Below, piece after piece: positions 34,330 to 46,518 of a stretch of 64,000 nucleotides of DNA (within the stretch, counting starts at the first letter, position 1; every line of letters starts with the position of its first letter). The translations under genes were made by a program, and so were the position numbers. Source of the DNA: Adiantum capillus-veneris (taxonomy: Eukaryota; Streptophyta; Polypodiopsida; Polypodiales; Pteridaceae); contig CM043942.1 in the NCBI GenBank assembly GCA_014529385.2, positions 106,712,641-106,776,640 of the forward strand. The letters run 5' to 3'. The notes under the pieces were generated by a model. It made no database searches. It saw nothing but the letters and a program-made list of their open reading frames with translations, and had not been told where the DNA came from.

Positions 34330-36290
34330 CACTCTTTCCACTTGAATCATTAAATTATCCTCCAATTGGATCGCATTGGTGGTGACTGCTTCCCAAGTGG
34401 TGATACCTCTAATGACTAGGCCATTGTAGATATCCTCATGTCATAATCCCCTAATGAATCTATCGAGCAATTGGTTATTATTGAAGCGCTCATTTGGATT
34501 ACAACAAGAATTCAAATGCTTCAAGCAACTAAGAAAGTCTCTCACCGACTCTCCTTCCTCTCGTTGGGCTTTCTGGAGCTGAGATGCTACACCTCAAAGC
34601 ACTCCCTCTTGTATGTATTCTTTCAAGAACAGTCTCCTAAGGGTAGGGTAAATCGTTTTTTCTTCCACAAGTTAGGGTTCTATACCAATCCTCAGTCTTG
34701 CCACTTAAGGTCAGGTTTAAAGCATTACTCTTATGTAGGTCATTGTGTTCTCCTAAGGAATTGCATATTTATTCAAACACTTCGATATGCTTTCTCACAT
34801 CCCCATCTCCACTAAATTTTTGTGTGAGCTTGGCTATTTGTATTGCCTTACTTCTAGGCTCTCTATCAGGCGTGTTACGCATATTCTCAGCAATAGATCA
34901 ACCGATAGCTTAAGCAAATGTTGCCAAGTCACCTAAGTGAGAAGGCACCATGGGTGAAGGCGCTCTAGAGACTACATGTGGAGTAGGTATTGGCATTGGG
35001 CTTGGCGCATAGGAAGCCCTTGGGTTCCAAGTTTGGTATGGTGTTGTGCCATGTGGTGGCCCAAAGTTCATATGTGTGGCCCTAGGCATAGCTGACGTCG
35101 GATATGACATGCTAATGCTAGGTGGTATGGTCCCATTCAAATAAGAGCTTGGGTGTTGTGATTGTGGAGCATAGGTTGTTGAAACAATGGGAGGGGTAGG
35201 AGCTACATGAGTACGAGGACCTATAGGTGCATATGATTGGTACACACTTGTAGGTATTGTTGCAAGCATTGAGCTACCATGTAACGGTGCTTTACTAACA
35301 AAAGAGGTCCATGGCGTGTTTCTTGGCATGCCCATCACTGGGGTAGGCATGGTAGTTGTGGTGTCATCAAGGGAAAGATGAGCTAGAATTGGAAAAGTAA
35401 AGCTATCACTTGTGGGCTCAGATTGCACTGAGACCCCTGGAAAAATAACATATAGAGGATTCATTGGACTTATCAAGGGAGTCTCTATTTACGCGATAAG
35501 ATTAGTTTTTTACCCTTCCTTGTATCCAAGAATCTCATGAGACCCGTTGAAGGCATGTGGATCCCCTTGTTCTATCTCTCTAGCTCAATAACCCTATGGA
35601 TGATCTCACAAACTCTTTGTTGTTGATCCTCTACACTAGTAGCACCCGTTGTGGATTGTAGGACATCTAATCGACCCACGTGATAGGTCATTTGACCTGT
35701 GTATAGGTTGGTTAGAGTTTCTGTTTGTAGTTCGTACTCCCTGTTCTCATTTAGGAAAGCTCCATCTAGGATTGAGGTGCTAGGGGTGTCCTTTCAACTA
35801 GATGCAATGTGGCTCTCTATGGGTTGACCCTTAGTGGTCACTAATTTAGAAGCACTTGATTGCTCTCCTAGCAGGGATATTGACATAGGGGCTTTTGCTT
35901 TTAACTCTCTTCGCTGCTTAGCTTTGCATAAGTTATTGATTTCCTTTTCCCTAGCCACAATGATATACCGCTCAACCTCTTGCACTTTAGCAAGGCTTCT
36001 ACCATCAGGTAATATAACCTCGGCGGGGAATAGATCTAAAGAGTTAGGGGGTGCAGTGAATGGAGTATTCACGTGCACACTCTCTAGAGCATGGGGTCTA
36101 CGTTGGTCATGAATGAAGAATTTACTTCCCCACCCCCTTCATTTACATCGTTAGCTCCATGTTCGGAGCGAGTGGCTCTTCTAAAGGTTTCCTTCAAGCG
36201 GCTAAGCATGCTCGGCCCGGACCATGGACCCATGGCATGCATGTCTTGGCTTGAGCTTTTAGAATTAGGCATCGAGTAACCCTCCATGAT
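34330..36290 (-). pseudogene. gypsy E gag N-terminal and capsid regions, heavily broken
   Basis: 34330-34905 contains a frame-shifted capsid-type gag domain; readable pieces are KFSGDGDVRKHIEVF and LHKSNALNLTLSGK. 35476-34910 is a 188-residue Pro/Ser/Thr-rich frame (PTSVYQSYAPIGPRTHV). 36078-35794 gives LFPAEVILPDGRSLAKVQEV and a Lys/Arg-rich helix. 36287-36084 gives MEGYSMPNSKSSSQDM, a plausible gag start. Together they look like a long gag polyprotein with several frame breaks. Confidence 0.65.
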
Positions 36291-37510
36291 GACGTTGTAG
36301 TCAGAGGAAGAGTCACTGAGTGGTACTACCTTGGGTTCCCATTGAGGGCCTAGAGCTTAAGGTAGAATAATGAGTGTTCACGTAAACGGAGACACTCTCA
36401 ATGTGCTTGTCCTCTAGCACACAACCAAAGCATAGGTACATGTGACCTCAACATTTTAGAGGTGTTGGTGAGTGCCCGTGAAGGCCGCTCACCTAGTTTT
36501 TTAGGTGTTTACAATCGATTTTTTTGGTGTATTTTTGGTCCTTTTTTTAAAGTGAGCCATGGCATATGGTGTATATGAGCTCAAAACGAGCATCTTGGCT
36601 AGAGGGACGGCCCGTGTTTTACAGCCCCTGATTCGGTTACGTACAACCCTCGGAATCCTAAAACCAGTCTTTTCCTAGGTGGGGAGAGGGCTAGAATTAG
36701 TAAGTCCAAAGGGTGAATGTGAAGGGGATGGTAGAGGACTTGAGGAACTTGTCCCACATGCCCTCCCTTCACTTGAGATCCTAGTCTTTATATATAAGGT
36801 AGCGTGAGTAGTATATCAAGAGACTGAGGACTAAGGCCTGGGCCTGGGCTCAGGCTCGGGCTCGAGGCTGGTTGGAATGATTCCTATCCCTTCCTTTTAG
36901 GATAAGGTTTTTTTAAATTTAATTTTTGAAATTCTTTTTGGTCTCAATATTCTCGAGCGTTTTTTTTTAAATTTTCTTAAAAAAAGTTTTCCTTGAGGTA
37001 ATATGGCCGCATGGACGCTGACCTCCCATGTGCCCACAGAAGCTCCTAGGAGCTGTACTAACCTCCTTGCAGCTAATTAACAACTAATTAACAGTCTAAC
37101 AAAGAATTTCACACACACACAGTCAACTTTGCTGCTCGCTGTCTACTCTACTTCTCACTGTCTACATTCACTAACAGCTCTACTAACACCAGCACAATAT
37201 AGATCTTGCAAAACTAACAGAAACAATTACAATGCAACACTAACAGAGCTTACAGACACTAAAAAAATTACAATGCAACACTAACAGAGCTTACAGAAAC
37301 AATTACAATGCAACACTAACAAAATCTGATAAAAGCATGCTTAAACTACACATTATATAGTCACTTAAAAGTAGTTGACAGAAAACCTGCTCATCTGCCC
37401 ATTGCAGCCAGTTAATAGTTCTCACAGAACCCAACAAAAAGCAGAAAAACAGATGGAAGAAAGGCTTCCAGAGGTATCACTGAGTGCTCCTCAAGCTTAA
37501 TGCAAGTCTA
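36291..37510 (-). other. Leader of gypsy E
   Basis: This is untranslated sequence between the primer site and the gag start. It holds a poly-T/A-rich stretch near 36905-36990 and a cluster of AACACTAACAGAGCTTACAG repeats at about 37230-37320. No gene is seen. Confidence 0.6.
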
Positions 37511-37528
37511 TCCTTGGCAGCGGTGCCA
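37511..37528 (-). promoter_or_regulatory. Primer-binding site of gypsy E
   Basis: On the minus strand TGGCACCGCTGCCAAGGA lies four bases after the LTR end. It resembles the TGGCGCCGTTGCC primer sites of several plant gypsy elements. Confidence 0.7.
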
Positions 37529-37532
37529 AAAA

Positions 37533-37766
37533 TGTACGCTTTGCCGTACGTGTCGAAGGCTAGGAACTTGCATGTGCACTGTGTGCGAGCCTTGAAAAGC
37601 TGCAAACACACAGCTAGAGAATCCTATCAAGCTCAGAGAACAATGGTGTGTCACTCACCTCTCAATTCTTCCGCCAAGAAGGATCCTGTGTTGCAAAGAA
37701 GAAGGAGCTGCAGCCGATGCCGTGCTCTACCGCCTCGCCGATCGCCAATGTCGCCGCAATGCTCGA

Positions 37767-37803
<37 letters not shown>

Positions 37804-38123
37804 CTCTCTCTCTCTCTCTCTCTAGATTACACACACACATACACGAAGGAGAAGGAGACAGAGATGGATCAAGAGCACTTCTTAGCTTACACCTTAGAGA
37901 ATGAGGATTTTTAGGTGAAATGGACCTTTTATAAGAGTTTGGCCCATTCACACATGGGCGCCCACAGTGGCCGATTGTTGTAAAACTATTGTAAAAATAA
38001 GATAATGGTGTGCCTCTCATCGGCGATCACCTACACACCTATTGGACCGACAAGCCCGTCCATGACTCAATCAAATAATAATATGCGTCCATAGAAGGTG
38101 ATAGGGTGTCCGTGAGGGTTAAC
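37533..38123 (-). repeat. 5' LTR of gypsy E
   Basis: It has TG/CA ends (plus strand TGTACGCTTTGCC ... GAGGGTTAACA). It is related to the LTR at 38150-38688 and to 15131-15402, sharing for example GTGTGTCACTCACCTC, GGGCGCCCA and the terminal GGGTTAACA. A strong minus-strand TATA box CTTATAAAAGG is at 37925-37935. (CA)n followed by (CT)n occupies 37768-37823, inside the transcribed part of the LTR. Confidence 0.85.
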
Positions 38124-38128
38124 ACATT

Positions 38129-38146
38129 TCCTCAGCAGTGTTGCCA
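38129..38146 (-). promoter_or_regulatory. Second primer-binding-site-like sequence between two LTRs
   Basis: On the minus strand TGGCAACACTGCTGAGGA follows the LTR 38150-38688 by three bases and directly precedes the LTR of E. It is the expected primer site of the outer element. Confidence 0.65.
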
Positions 38147-38149
38147 AAA

Positions 38150-38688
<539 letters not shown>

Positions 38689-39474
38689 GGTTTGTTCCAA
38701 TTTTTTGGTTCCTTTCAATTGTCCCAGTTTAGTTACACCACGCTCTTAATTTTCATTGTGTTTGGTTCCCCAAATTGGATTATTCTATCTCTAGTTTTGC
38801 AAATGTTAATCGGTTTTAGAGTATTTTGGCAGTTTCTCTCAACCTATACCTCCAAATGCTTCCAAATTTGGTCAGAAGCTTCTAAATGGCATGTATAAAG
38901 TCTCTCAACCTATAACTCCAAATGCTTCCAAATTTGGTTAGTAGCTTCCAAATGTTTTAGTAGTATTTTAGCAGTTTCTCTCAACCTATAACTCCAAATG
39001 CTTCCAAATTTGGTCAATAGCTTCCAAATGTCATGTACAAAATCCTAGTAGCTCCAAAAAGGAAACATGTAATTCTTTGATGAAATTGGGTACCTATTTA
39101 GATTTCAATAAATATTGATTTTTTTGCCTTTTTGAGGTTACCTAGGGTTGGTACACACAATTGGGGTTTCAATAGTAAAGGGGTTTGACTTTTGGATGCC
39201 AAAATCTCACTTGTATGCAGGTTTAAAGTTTAGTAGTTGTTTTACCAGTTTTGGCACAAAACTAACACTAACAATCTTTTACTTACCCTACTTCTATTGT
39301 AACTGAAAAATAGCGCAAGATGATGAAGAAACAATAACTTCTCTGAATCCGACCTTTTGAACTTGGCATTATCCTTACCCATTCAACACAAGTCTCAAGG
39401 ACCATCCACCATCCTTTTCCTAACTAGCCTATAGCTACCAAGGTCCATGGAAAGTCTCCCTACTCCCAAGTATC
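38689..39474. other. Unassigned sequence left of copia C, with a tandem repeat
   Basis: Three diverged copies of a 65-75 bp unit (CTCTCAACCTATAACTCC, AATGCTTCCAAATTTGGT) lie at 38833-39041. The rest shows no gene. GTATC at 39470-39474 is the target duplication of copia C. Confidence 0.75.
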
Positions 39475-39701
39475 TGTTACCATATACATGTGGTAGTGAT
39501 GTGTGTGAACACACTAGGACCGCCGGGGCATTTTTTCCCTCTTTAGGAAGTTTTTTCCCTCGAGCATGGTATATACGCCCATCACTCTAGGGCTATCTAT
39601 CTTTCCATTGCACACTAAGTAACACACTCTCTATTGTGTGCCTTGAGCTTCCTTCGTCTTCTCCAAGCTGTGTGTGTTTCTCTGCAACCCTAATTCCAGC
39701 A
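39475..39701 (+). repeat. 5' LTR of copia C
   Basis: It starts TGTTACCATATACATG and ends TTCCAGCA. A TATA-like TATATA is at 39570-39575. The primer site TGGTATCAGAGC (initiator-Met tRNA type) follows two bases later, at 39704-39715. Confidence 0.95.
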
Positions 39702-40023
39702 ATTGGTATCAGAGCAGGTCACGTCCTCCCGGGATAAGTCGCCAGCTACTCCACCACACGCCTGCTCACTTTCTCCGATTTCAGTGAGCTTTGGCGAGCG
39801 TTCGCAGGTCGAAAAATATTTTGGGAGGTCTCTAAGAACTCGGTCTGCTCAGAATTTTTATTTGGGCTCATTTCGGCCTCCGTTTCCACTATAGGCAGTA
39901 CTACACAGGCTATTTCGTCATTTTGTGCAGAATTTCTGTCTGTGCCGTTTTCTGCATAACAGGTTGTTCTCGCTCCGTTTCTCCTATTTTCGGGCACTTT
40001 TCACATCAGGTGCAACATTTACC

Positions 40024-43000
40024 ATGGCTGACAACAACAACACAGATGTGTTCAAGATGTTTGCTGCTGAGGATAGGTTGGATGGGGACAACTACCCTAT
40101 GTGGGCTTATATGATGCAACATGTTCTTGTGTCAAAGGGTGTCTGGAACATTGCGCAGGGAATTGATGTACGTCCTGGTTCTGAGGATGTAGGCGATGTT
40201 GAGGATGTTGCAGGTCTTGCTGCAAAGATTGCAGTTGTTAGAGTTGTTTTGCCTACGGCAGACCAAGCTCGTTGGGATGTTAAGGATGCGCAGGCTCATG
40301 CATTGATTGCGTTGTCTGTGCAGCGCACCATTGTTCCTCACATCCCTTCAACAAAATCTGCAAAACAGGCTTGGGATAATCTAGCAGGTCTTTATGCAAG
40401 CCGCAATGAGGCTAAAATTGCTTTGCTACGTAAAGAGCTGGAGTCGAACATTATGCATGAGGAAGATGATATGGACACTTTCCTTGCTAGTGTCAAGGAT
40501 ATCAATGAGCAGCTTATTTCTGCAGGTGAAGTCATTTCAGACAGTTCCCTTGTGCAGACTGTTCTTGATGCCTTACTAGATTCCTACCAGACTTTTGCTA
40601 GTACTTGGAGACTTATGACCCAAGGAAATCCAGAAGTTGTCAAGTTTGATGCATTATGCACATTGCTGTTGCAAGAGTCACTGTCTAGAAAAAACAGGAC
40701 TAGACAGCGTGCAGTTGAACATGCTTTTATTGCTTCTCAAAGAAAGGGTGGTAGCAGTAATGCAGCCACTTCTTATGGTTCTGCTACGAGTGGCAAAAAA
40801 TATGCTCCTAATGCTTCTGCTGGCAGCACTTCGTCTGGCAATTCTGGTGATAAGGGCAAAAAGAAGATGCATTGCCATTATTGTAAAGCCAATGATCACT
40901 TGATCAAGTCGTGTACTAAGTTGAAGGCCAAAGAAGATAAGAAGAAAGAGGGTGGTTCCACTGCAAATGCTGGTTCCACTAGAAATGCAGCTATTGTTGA
41001 GTCTTCTGTGAAAGGAGACTGTGTTGCTGATGTTGATGCAGAATGGGCTTTTAGCGTAGAGTGCACTTACAATCCTGCTGTCCATGATGCATGCTTGTCA
41101 GTTGCTGCAGATTCACATGTGTGGTATTTTGACAGTGGTGCTACAAAGCACATTACCTCACATTGTGAATTGTTTACCTCTCTCGAGTCTGTCCCTCATG
41201 GTAATTCAGTCACTTGTGCCAACAATGCCTCTTATCCAGTTCAGGGAGTTGGAAAGATTGTGCTCACTGCTGCTAATGGCAGTTCCTTCACACTTGTTGA
41301 TGCACTTTATGTACCTGGGATCAAGAAGAATCTCTTGTCTGTATCCGCACTTGCTAGCCTTGGACTTGTAGTCAAATTTGTGGATGACAGATGTATAGTT
41401 CATGATCTCAGTTTTGGTGATGAAATTGTTGCATCTGGCCTTTTGTGCCGTGGGCTGTATAAGCTCACTTTGTATGACAAGTGTGGACAAAATTTTGCAA
41501 ATGCTGTTGCAGATTCAAGGGCTATTTCAGATGCAAAACTTTGGCATGCACGTTTTGGTCATTTGAATTTGCCAGTTTGCTGCGTTTGCAGAAATCTGAT
41601 ATGGTTGCTTCTTTGCCGCCTCTTGAAGCACCTGTCAAACATGTCTGTGAAGGCTGTATTTTGGGTAAGATGCAGCGTTCTAAATTTCCAAAGGATGGGT
41701 CAGTTCGGGCCACATGCAGGTTGCAGCTTGTGCATAGTGATGTTTGTGGGCCCATGCAAACTCCGTCCTTGGGCAATTACCTGTACTTCGTGACTTTCAT
41801 TGATGATTACTCCAGCCATGCATGGGTATTTCCGCTTAAAGCGAAGTCCGAAGTTTTTATGTGCTTCAAACAATTTCTGGCTTTGGCTGAAAATGTCTCG
41901 AAATGTACTATGGGCACCCTCCGTTCCGATCGAGGGGGGGAGTACATGTCTCATGAATTTAATGCATTTCTGGCTAGTCGTGGGATAAAACACCAATGTA
42001 CAGTGCCATATACACCTCAGCAAAATGGTGTTGCTGAGAGGAAAAACAGGTCACTGACGGAAATGGCATGATGTATGGTCAAAAGTCAAGCTTTGCCGCA
42101 TTCTTTTTGGCTTGAGGCCATTATGTGTGCCACTTATGTACTTAACAGGTGTCCTACGAAAGCTTTGCAGTCTATTACTCCATATGAAGCATGGCATGAT
42201 AGAAAACCTTCTATTGAGCACATGCGTGTTTTTGGCTGTTTGGCATATGCTTTGGTGCCACAAACACAGCGCAGAAAATTGGATGATAAGGCTGTCAAAT
42301 GTATTTTTGTTGGTTATAGTGCTGAAATCAAAGGTTACAGGTTGTATCATCCGCAAACAAAACGTATTCTGGTTTCTCGGGATGTAGTGTTTGTGGAAGA
42401 TTCTGTTCAGTCCTTGCTGTCATGTACTAGAGACAGTAATGTAAGCTCAAAGGACATTTATGACACTTTGTTGCCTCTTTTCAGTGGTGGAAATACGAAT
42501 GTAAGTTCCAATGAGGCAAATGTACAGCCTATGGGGGTTTCTGAAAATGTTTTAGATCAACCTATTACTGATGCAGATGTACATGATGTACTTGATGAGG
42601 AAAGGGCTAAAAATGAGCAGGCTAGAGGTATGCCAAAATGGTTGGTGCACACTTTGCGTGACTGTAAATTGGATTCACCTTTGTCTAGTCGTACTCGTTC
42701 AGGCTCTCGCCATGCATCTTATGCATCAAATTGTTATGCTTTGGCTGTGTCTAGTTTACATGATGTTGAGGAGCCTCTGTCTTTTGATGAAGCACAGAAT
42801 TCAGAAAATTGGATGGCTGCCATGCAATCAGAATATGATGCACTTATAGAAAATGACACATGGACTTTATGTGATTTACCTCCTGGCAAAAAGGCCATTG
42901 GTACGAAGTGGGTTTACAAGTTGAAACGCAAGCCGGATGGTGAGATTGATCGCTATAAGGCTCGACTTGTTGCAAAGGGTTATGCACAACAAAAAGGCAT

Positions 43001-44309
43001 AGATTATGAAGAGAATTTTGCTCCCACTTGTCGTATGACTACTGTGCGTTTTGTATGTGCATTGGCAGCTCATTTTGGTTGGGATGTACATCAATCAGAC
43101 ATTGTTACTGCTTTCTTGAATGGTGACATATTTGAGGAAGTTTATGTAACGCAGCCTTGCGGTTTTGTCATAAAAGGACAAGAGGACAAAGTGTGCAAAT
43201 GTAACAAGACTTTGTATGGGTTGAAGCAATCTCCTCGTGCTTGGTATGAGAAAGCTCACACTTATTTGGTCAAACAAGGCTTTCGTAACAATCCAACAGA
43301 AAGCACATTGTATGTAAAGCGTGAGGGTGATGTATTTCTCATCGTGGTTTTTTATGTTGACGATTTGCTGATCACTGGAACAAATGAGATACATATTGAT
43401 GAATTTAAGGCTGATTTGAATGCTACTTTCAAGATGAAAGATTTGGGGCTATTGCATCATTATTTGGGCGTACAGTTTAAGCAGTGTGATGGTGGTATTG
43501 CCTTGTGTCAGAAAAGTTACATAGAGACATTGCTATGTAAGTTTGTACTTGAGGATTGCAAACCTATTCCCACTCCCATGGAAACAGGTTTGAAGTTGAG
43601 TCTACATGATGCAGGCAATCCTACTGATGTCACTCTTTACCAAACTGCTGTTGGCTGCCTCATTTATGTATGCAACACAAGGCCGGATATTCAGTTTGCA
43701 GTCTCACAAGTCAGCGGATTTATGCATAGCCCAGGGTCTAAGCATTGGCAGGTTGTCAAGAGAATTTTCCGCTACCTTAGTGGCACTTTACATCTTGGCT
43801 TGTTTTATCCCAAGGGGGGATCATTGCCGCCAGACTTACATGCTTTTTCGGACTTAGATTGGGCTGGTTGTTTTGACACACGAGTGTCCACAAGTGGTTT
43901 TTGTTTCATGCTTGGCAGTTCATGTATATCATGGTTGAGCAAGAAGCAACCTACTGTGGCCACTTCGAGTTGTGAGGCTGAGTATAGGGCAGTCTTCACA
44001 GCTACGGTTGAGTGTGTATGGCTCAGACGCCTTATGGCTGATTTGGGTGTTGGACAGGACACTGCCAACACTATCTACACTGACAGTCAGAGCGCATTGG
44101 CAGTTGCGAGGAACCCAGTTTTTCATGCTCGCACAAAGCACATTGAGGTGCATTACCACTATGTCAGGGAGAGGCTCTCAGCAGGAGAGATTAGCTTGGC
44201 TTATGTGCCAACACAGGACAACCTTGCAGATCTTTTCACAAAGGAATTGTCTCGTGAGAAGCTTGAAGCTTTCCGCAAAGCTTGGGGCTTACTCCCCTTT
44301 GTGGACTGA
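40024..44309 (+). pseudogene. copia gag-pol polyprotein, one frameshift and one stop
   Basis: The ATG at 40024 (MADNNNTDVFKMFAAEDRL) opens a frame with gag, the zinc knuckle CHYCKANDHLIKSC (near 40869-40911), protease YFDSGATKH and pre-integrase LWHARFGHLNL. A single T is missing in the run near 41567-41571 relative to element A, moving integrase into another frame: HSDVCGPM, TLRSDRGGEYM, QNGVAERKNRS carry the DDE residues. A TGA at 42069-42071 follows SLTEMA. The same frame then gives RT (KAIGTKWVYKLKRKPDG, FYVDDLLITG near 43350) and RNase H (WLSKKQPTVATSSCEAEYRA, TIYTDSQSALAVARN). It ends at 44309. All catalytic motifs are present; only these two lesions are seen. Confidence 0.95.
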
Positions 44310-44384
44310 TCCTGTCCTCAGGGCATGGCACTTCCCTTTACTCATGTGCCAGCTCTCGTTCACCGCATCACTCCAGGGGGGATT

Positions 44385-44611
44385 TGTTACCATATACATG
44401 TGGTAGTGATGTGTGTGAACACACTAGGACCGCCGGGGCATTTTTTCCCTCTTTAGGAGGTTTTTTCCCCCGAGCATGGTATATACGCCCATCACTCTAG
44501 GGCTATCTATCTTTCCATTGCACACTTAGTAACACACTCTCTATTGTGTGCCTTAAGCTTCCTTCGTCTTCTCCAAGTTGTGTGTGTTTCTCTGCAACCC
44601 TAATTCGAATA
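44385..44611 (+). repeat. 3' LTR of copia C
   Basis: It is the same length as the 5' LTR, with five scattered substitutions plus three in the last five bases, which read GAATA instead of CAGCA. It is preceded by the purine-rich tract CCAGGGGGGATT at 44373-44384. Confidence 0.95.
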
Positions 44612-44616
44612 GTATC

Positions 44617-45271
44617 CTACATAGTCAGTAACTTTCCTTCTAACCATGCAAAATAAAAAAAGACAATTACACTAGAGGGGTCTAGAGGAAGTAATGTATT
44701 TTACTCGTGATGACATTGGATTTTTCTCTAGTTTAGGTTGCCTCATCCCCAACAACTATGCCAAAATATTGACGTCGGGATAAATAGGTGCGGTTAGTGA
44801 GCTGGGATCAACCCAAGTTGCTTGTTGTGGAGCAAGATGTGGAAGATACAACACAAAGCTAATAGGTGCAAAGGACAATTAACATTTTTTGTAAGTAATT
44901 TGAAAAGTGTGTAGCAAGATTCATTGAGAGAGAAAGTGAAACAATGCTGTTTTTTGTTACAAAGACAGCACAAAAGAGGCCTAAACTCCTGGTTTGCCTT
45001 GCTGTTCCCTTTGTCTTTTTCAACAAGTAATTTCTCCACTCCGTTCTGCATTACTTTACGTAGGTGTGATGCGTGAACCACCTTTAAATGATGAAAAAAC
45101 CTTTAATCACTTCTTTATTACCGAGGATCGGTGAGGGAACCACCCCTCTAATCGCTTAAAAGAATTTTGTGTTTGCAATTTTTAATTAAAAAAACACCCT
45201 CTATCAGCAGATCTGCTCACCACTCCTCCTCACACTACAGCTCAACCTTGTTCAAGTGTAGTTGCCCTTTG
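44617..45271. other. Unassigned sequence
   Basis: This follows the target duplication of copia C. There is no recognisable gene on either strand; the 95-residue minus frame at 45081-44794 has no known motif. Confidence 0.5.
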
Positions 45272-45437
45272 TGTAAGGCCAAAGGCAACTCGGGGGGTCA
45301 CGAACCTAGGACAAGGCCTTGGACGGCTTAGATGTGGACTTATCCAATTAGGCTAGGGCTAAGAGCCACAATATCTATATATAGGGTGCTAAGGAGTTGG
45401 ATCTCCTAAGTTGGGGTCCTTATAGTGGTGTCAAAGC
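45272..45437 (+). repeat. LTR-like fragment with TATA box and primer-site-like end
   Basis: TGTAAGGCC begins a short block with the TATA box TCTATATATAGG (45374-45385) and ends at TGGTGTCAAAGC (45426-45437), which resembles a mutated TGGTATCAGAGC copia primer site. It is probably the 5' end of an old LTR element. No internal region follows. Confidence 0.45.
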
Positions 45438-45574
45438 ATAGGTTATTTTTGGGAAAAAGGGTGTGGTCACTTTGTCACTTTTTTGCATGCTCATGTGGTT
45501 GAGGGAGAAGACGAAGCGGTCGAAGGAAAGCGGGGTTGGAATTGGAGCCGATCTCTTCAGATAGCTGATTCCAC

Positions 45575-46495
45575 TGTTAGAATTGAAAGCTACTTGTAAG
45601 TCGTCATTTCAATAAAGTGAAACTGGAATACAGAGCGGAGACTAAACAGAAATAGTTATCTAAACTGAAATAGTATACTAAAATAAGAGACATACTGGAC
45701 AACTGGAGAAGTGTTTGTAGTTTCAAATTCATAGTTTAGGGATAACCAGTACAAGGTGTAACGGGTTGAAGCTCAAATGATTACAGCAATAATGATTACA
45801 AAGTGGAGTTAAAGGCGAAGAGATTGTAGCTCAGAAATACTTGAAAGCTAAAGCCAAGAGAACTAAAAAGCAAGAAGCCCGATTACAATGTAATGGGTCC
45901 TATTTATACTTCCAAATGTTACTGTAGTTTATTGATGTGTGACTGATTCACTGTTCGGCTTTCCGAGAGACAGTTCACGCCTGTTGGGATTGTCTTCGCC
46001 TTCTACATCCTTTCCTCCTTTCTTGAATTTTGGTATAGCTCCAAAATTTTTGAAAAATAAAATCCACCTCCTGATTCTGAATTGGTGTTGAGGAACCCAT
46101 CTGGATTTTCGATTGTGGCTCAAACCCTAAACCCTAAACCCATCTGTCTGTTTGCTGAGTTGATCGATGTTCCTCATGAGTTCGCCTATGTTCCTCATGA
46201 TAGTACTCCTCTGGAGTCGCTAGCTCTTCTGGAATTTCTAGCTTTATACCATATTTCATGCTTGTTGAGTGCTTGACACCCCTATAATTGTAATTCCAAG
46301 GGTGCCCAACCAAAGAAATTCCAGTGCCTCTCTGGGAAAATCCTCCGTCTTATTCTGAGATGGAACTACCTAGTATCCTTCCACTGAACCCGCTTCCTCT
46401 TGACCTTGTTCTGTGCTGGCTCTTCAGAAGTTCCAGTTCCAGCATTGTCCTTCTGGATAAGTCGATAAATCCACCATACCGTATTTCCCTCGTCA
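45575..46495 (+). repeat. Probable 5' LTR of gypsy G, containing a telomere-like motif
   Basis: It starts TGTTAGAATTGAAAGC and ends CTCGTCA, five bases before the primer site, as in element F. The partner LTR is missing, so the start is less certain. AAACCCTAAACCCTAAACCC (46122-46141) is nearly three units of the plant telomere repeat, or a telobox promoter motif. No gene lies within. Confidence 0.6.
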
Positions 46496-46500
46496 TAAAT

Positions 46501-46518
46501 TGGTGCCCCAACTGAGGA
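46501..46518 (+). promoter_or_regulatory. Primer-binding site of gypsy G
   Basis: TGGTGCCCCAACTGAGGA matches the sites in F (two differences) and B. The spacer TAAAT between LTR end and site also matches F (TAAAG). Confidence 0.8.

Larger units (their letters stand above)
30337..38123 (-). mobile_element. Ty3/gypsy retrotransposon E, 3'-truncated, protease deleted
   Basis: The minus-strand order is 5' LTR (37533-38123), primer site, leader, N-terminal gag region, capsid-type gag, zinc knuckles, linker, RT and RNase H, ending abruptly inside the post-RNase H linker at about 30340. It belongs to the same family as D. The protease segment present in D is absent, and integrase and 3' LTR are missing. 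Confidence 0.88.
39475..44611 (+). mobile_element. Complete Ty1/copia retrotransposon C
   Basis: Two 227-bp LTRs flank primer site, gag-pol and a polypurine tract, with a perfect 5-bp target duplication GTATC at 39470-39474 and 44612-44616. Domain order gag, protease, integrase, RT, RNase H is that of copia. The LTRs differ at about 8 positions, so the insertion is fairly recent. It is the same family as element A. Confidence 0.97.

Noticed and set aside
42571-42849. Met/Leu-rich frames inside copia C (also 40394-40579 and 40637-40903)
   Set aside because: Out-of-frame shadows of the gag-pol reading frame, repeated in copia A for the same reason.
45260-45291. AGTTGCC...GGCAACT hairpin as a tRNA or regulatory RNA
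   Set aside because: The stem is short and bulged, and no tRNA arms or conserved loops can be found.
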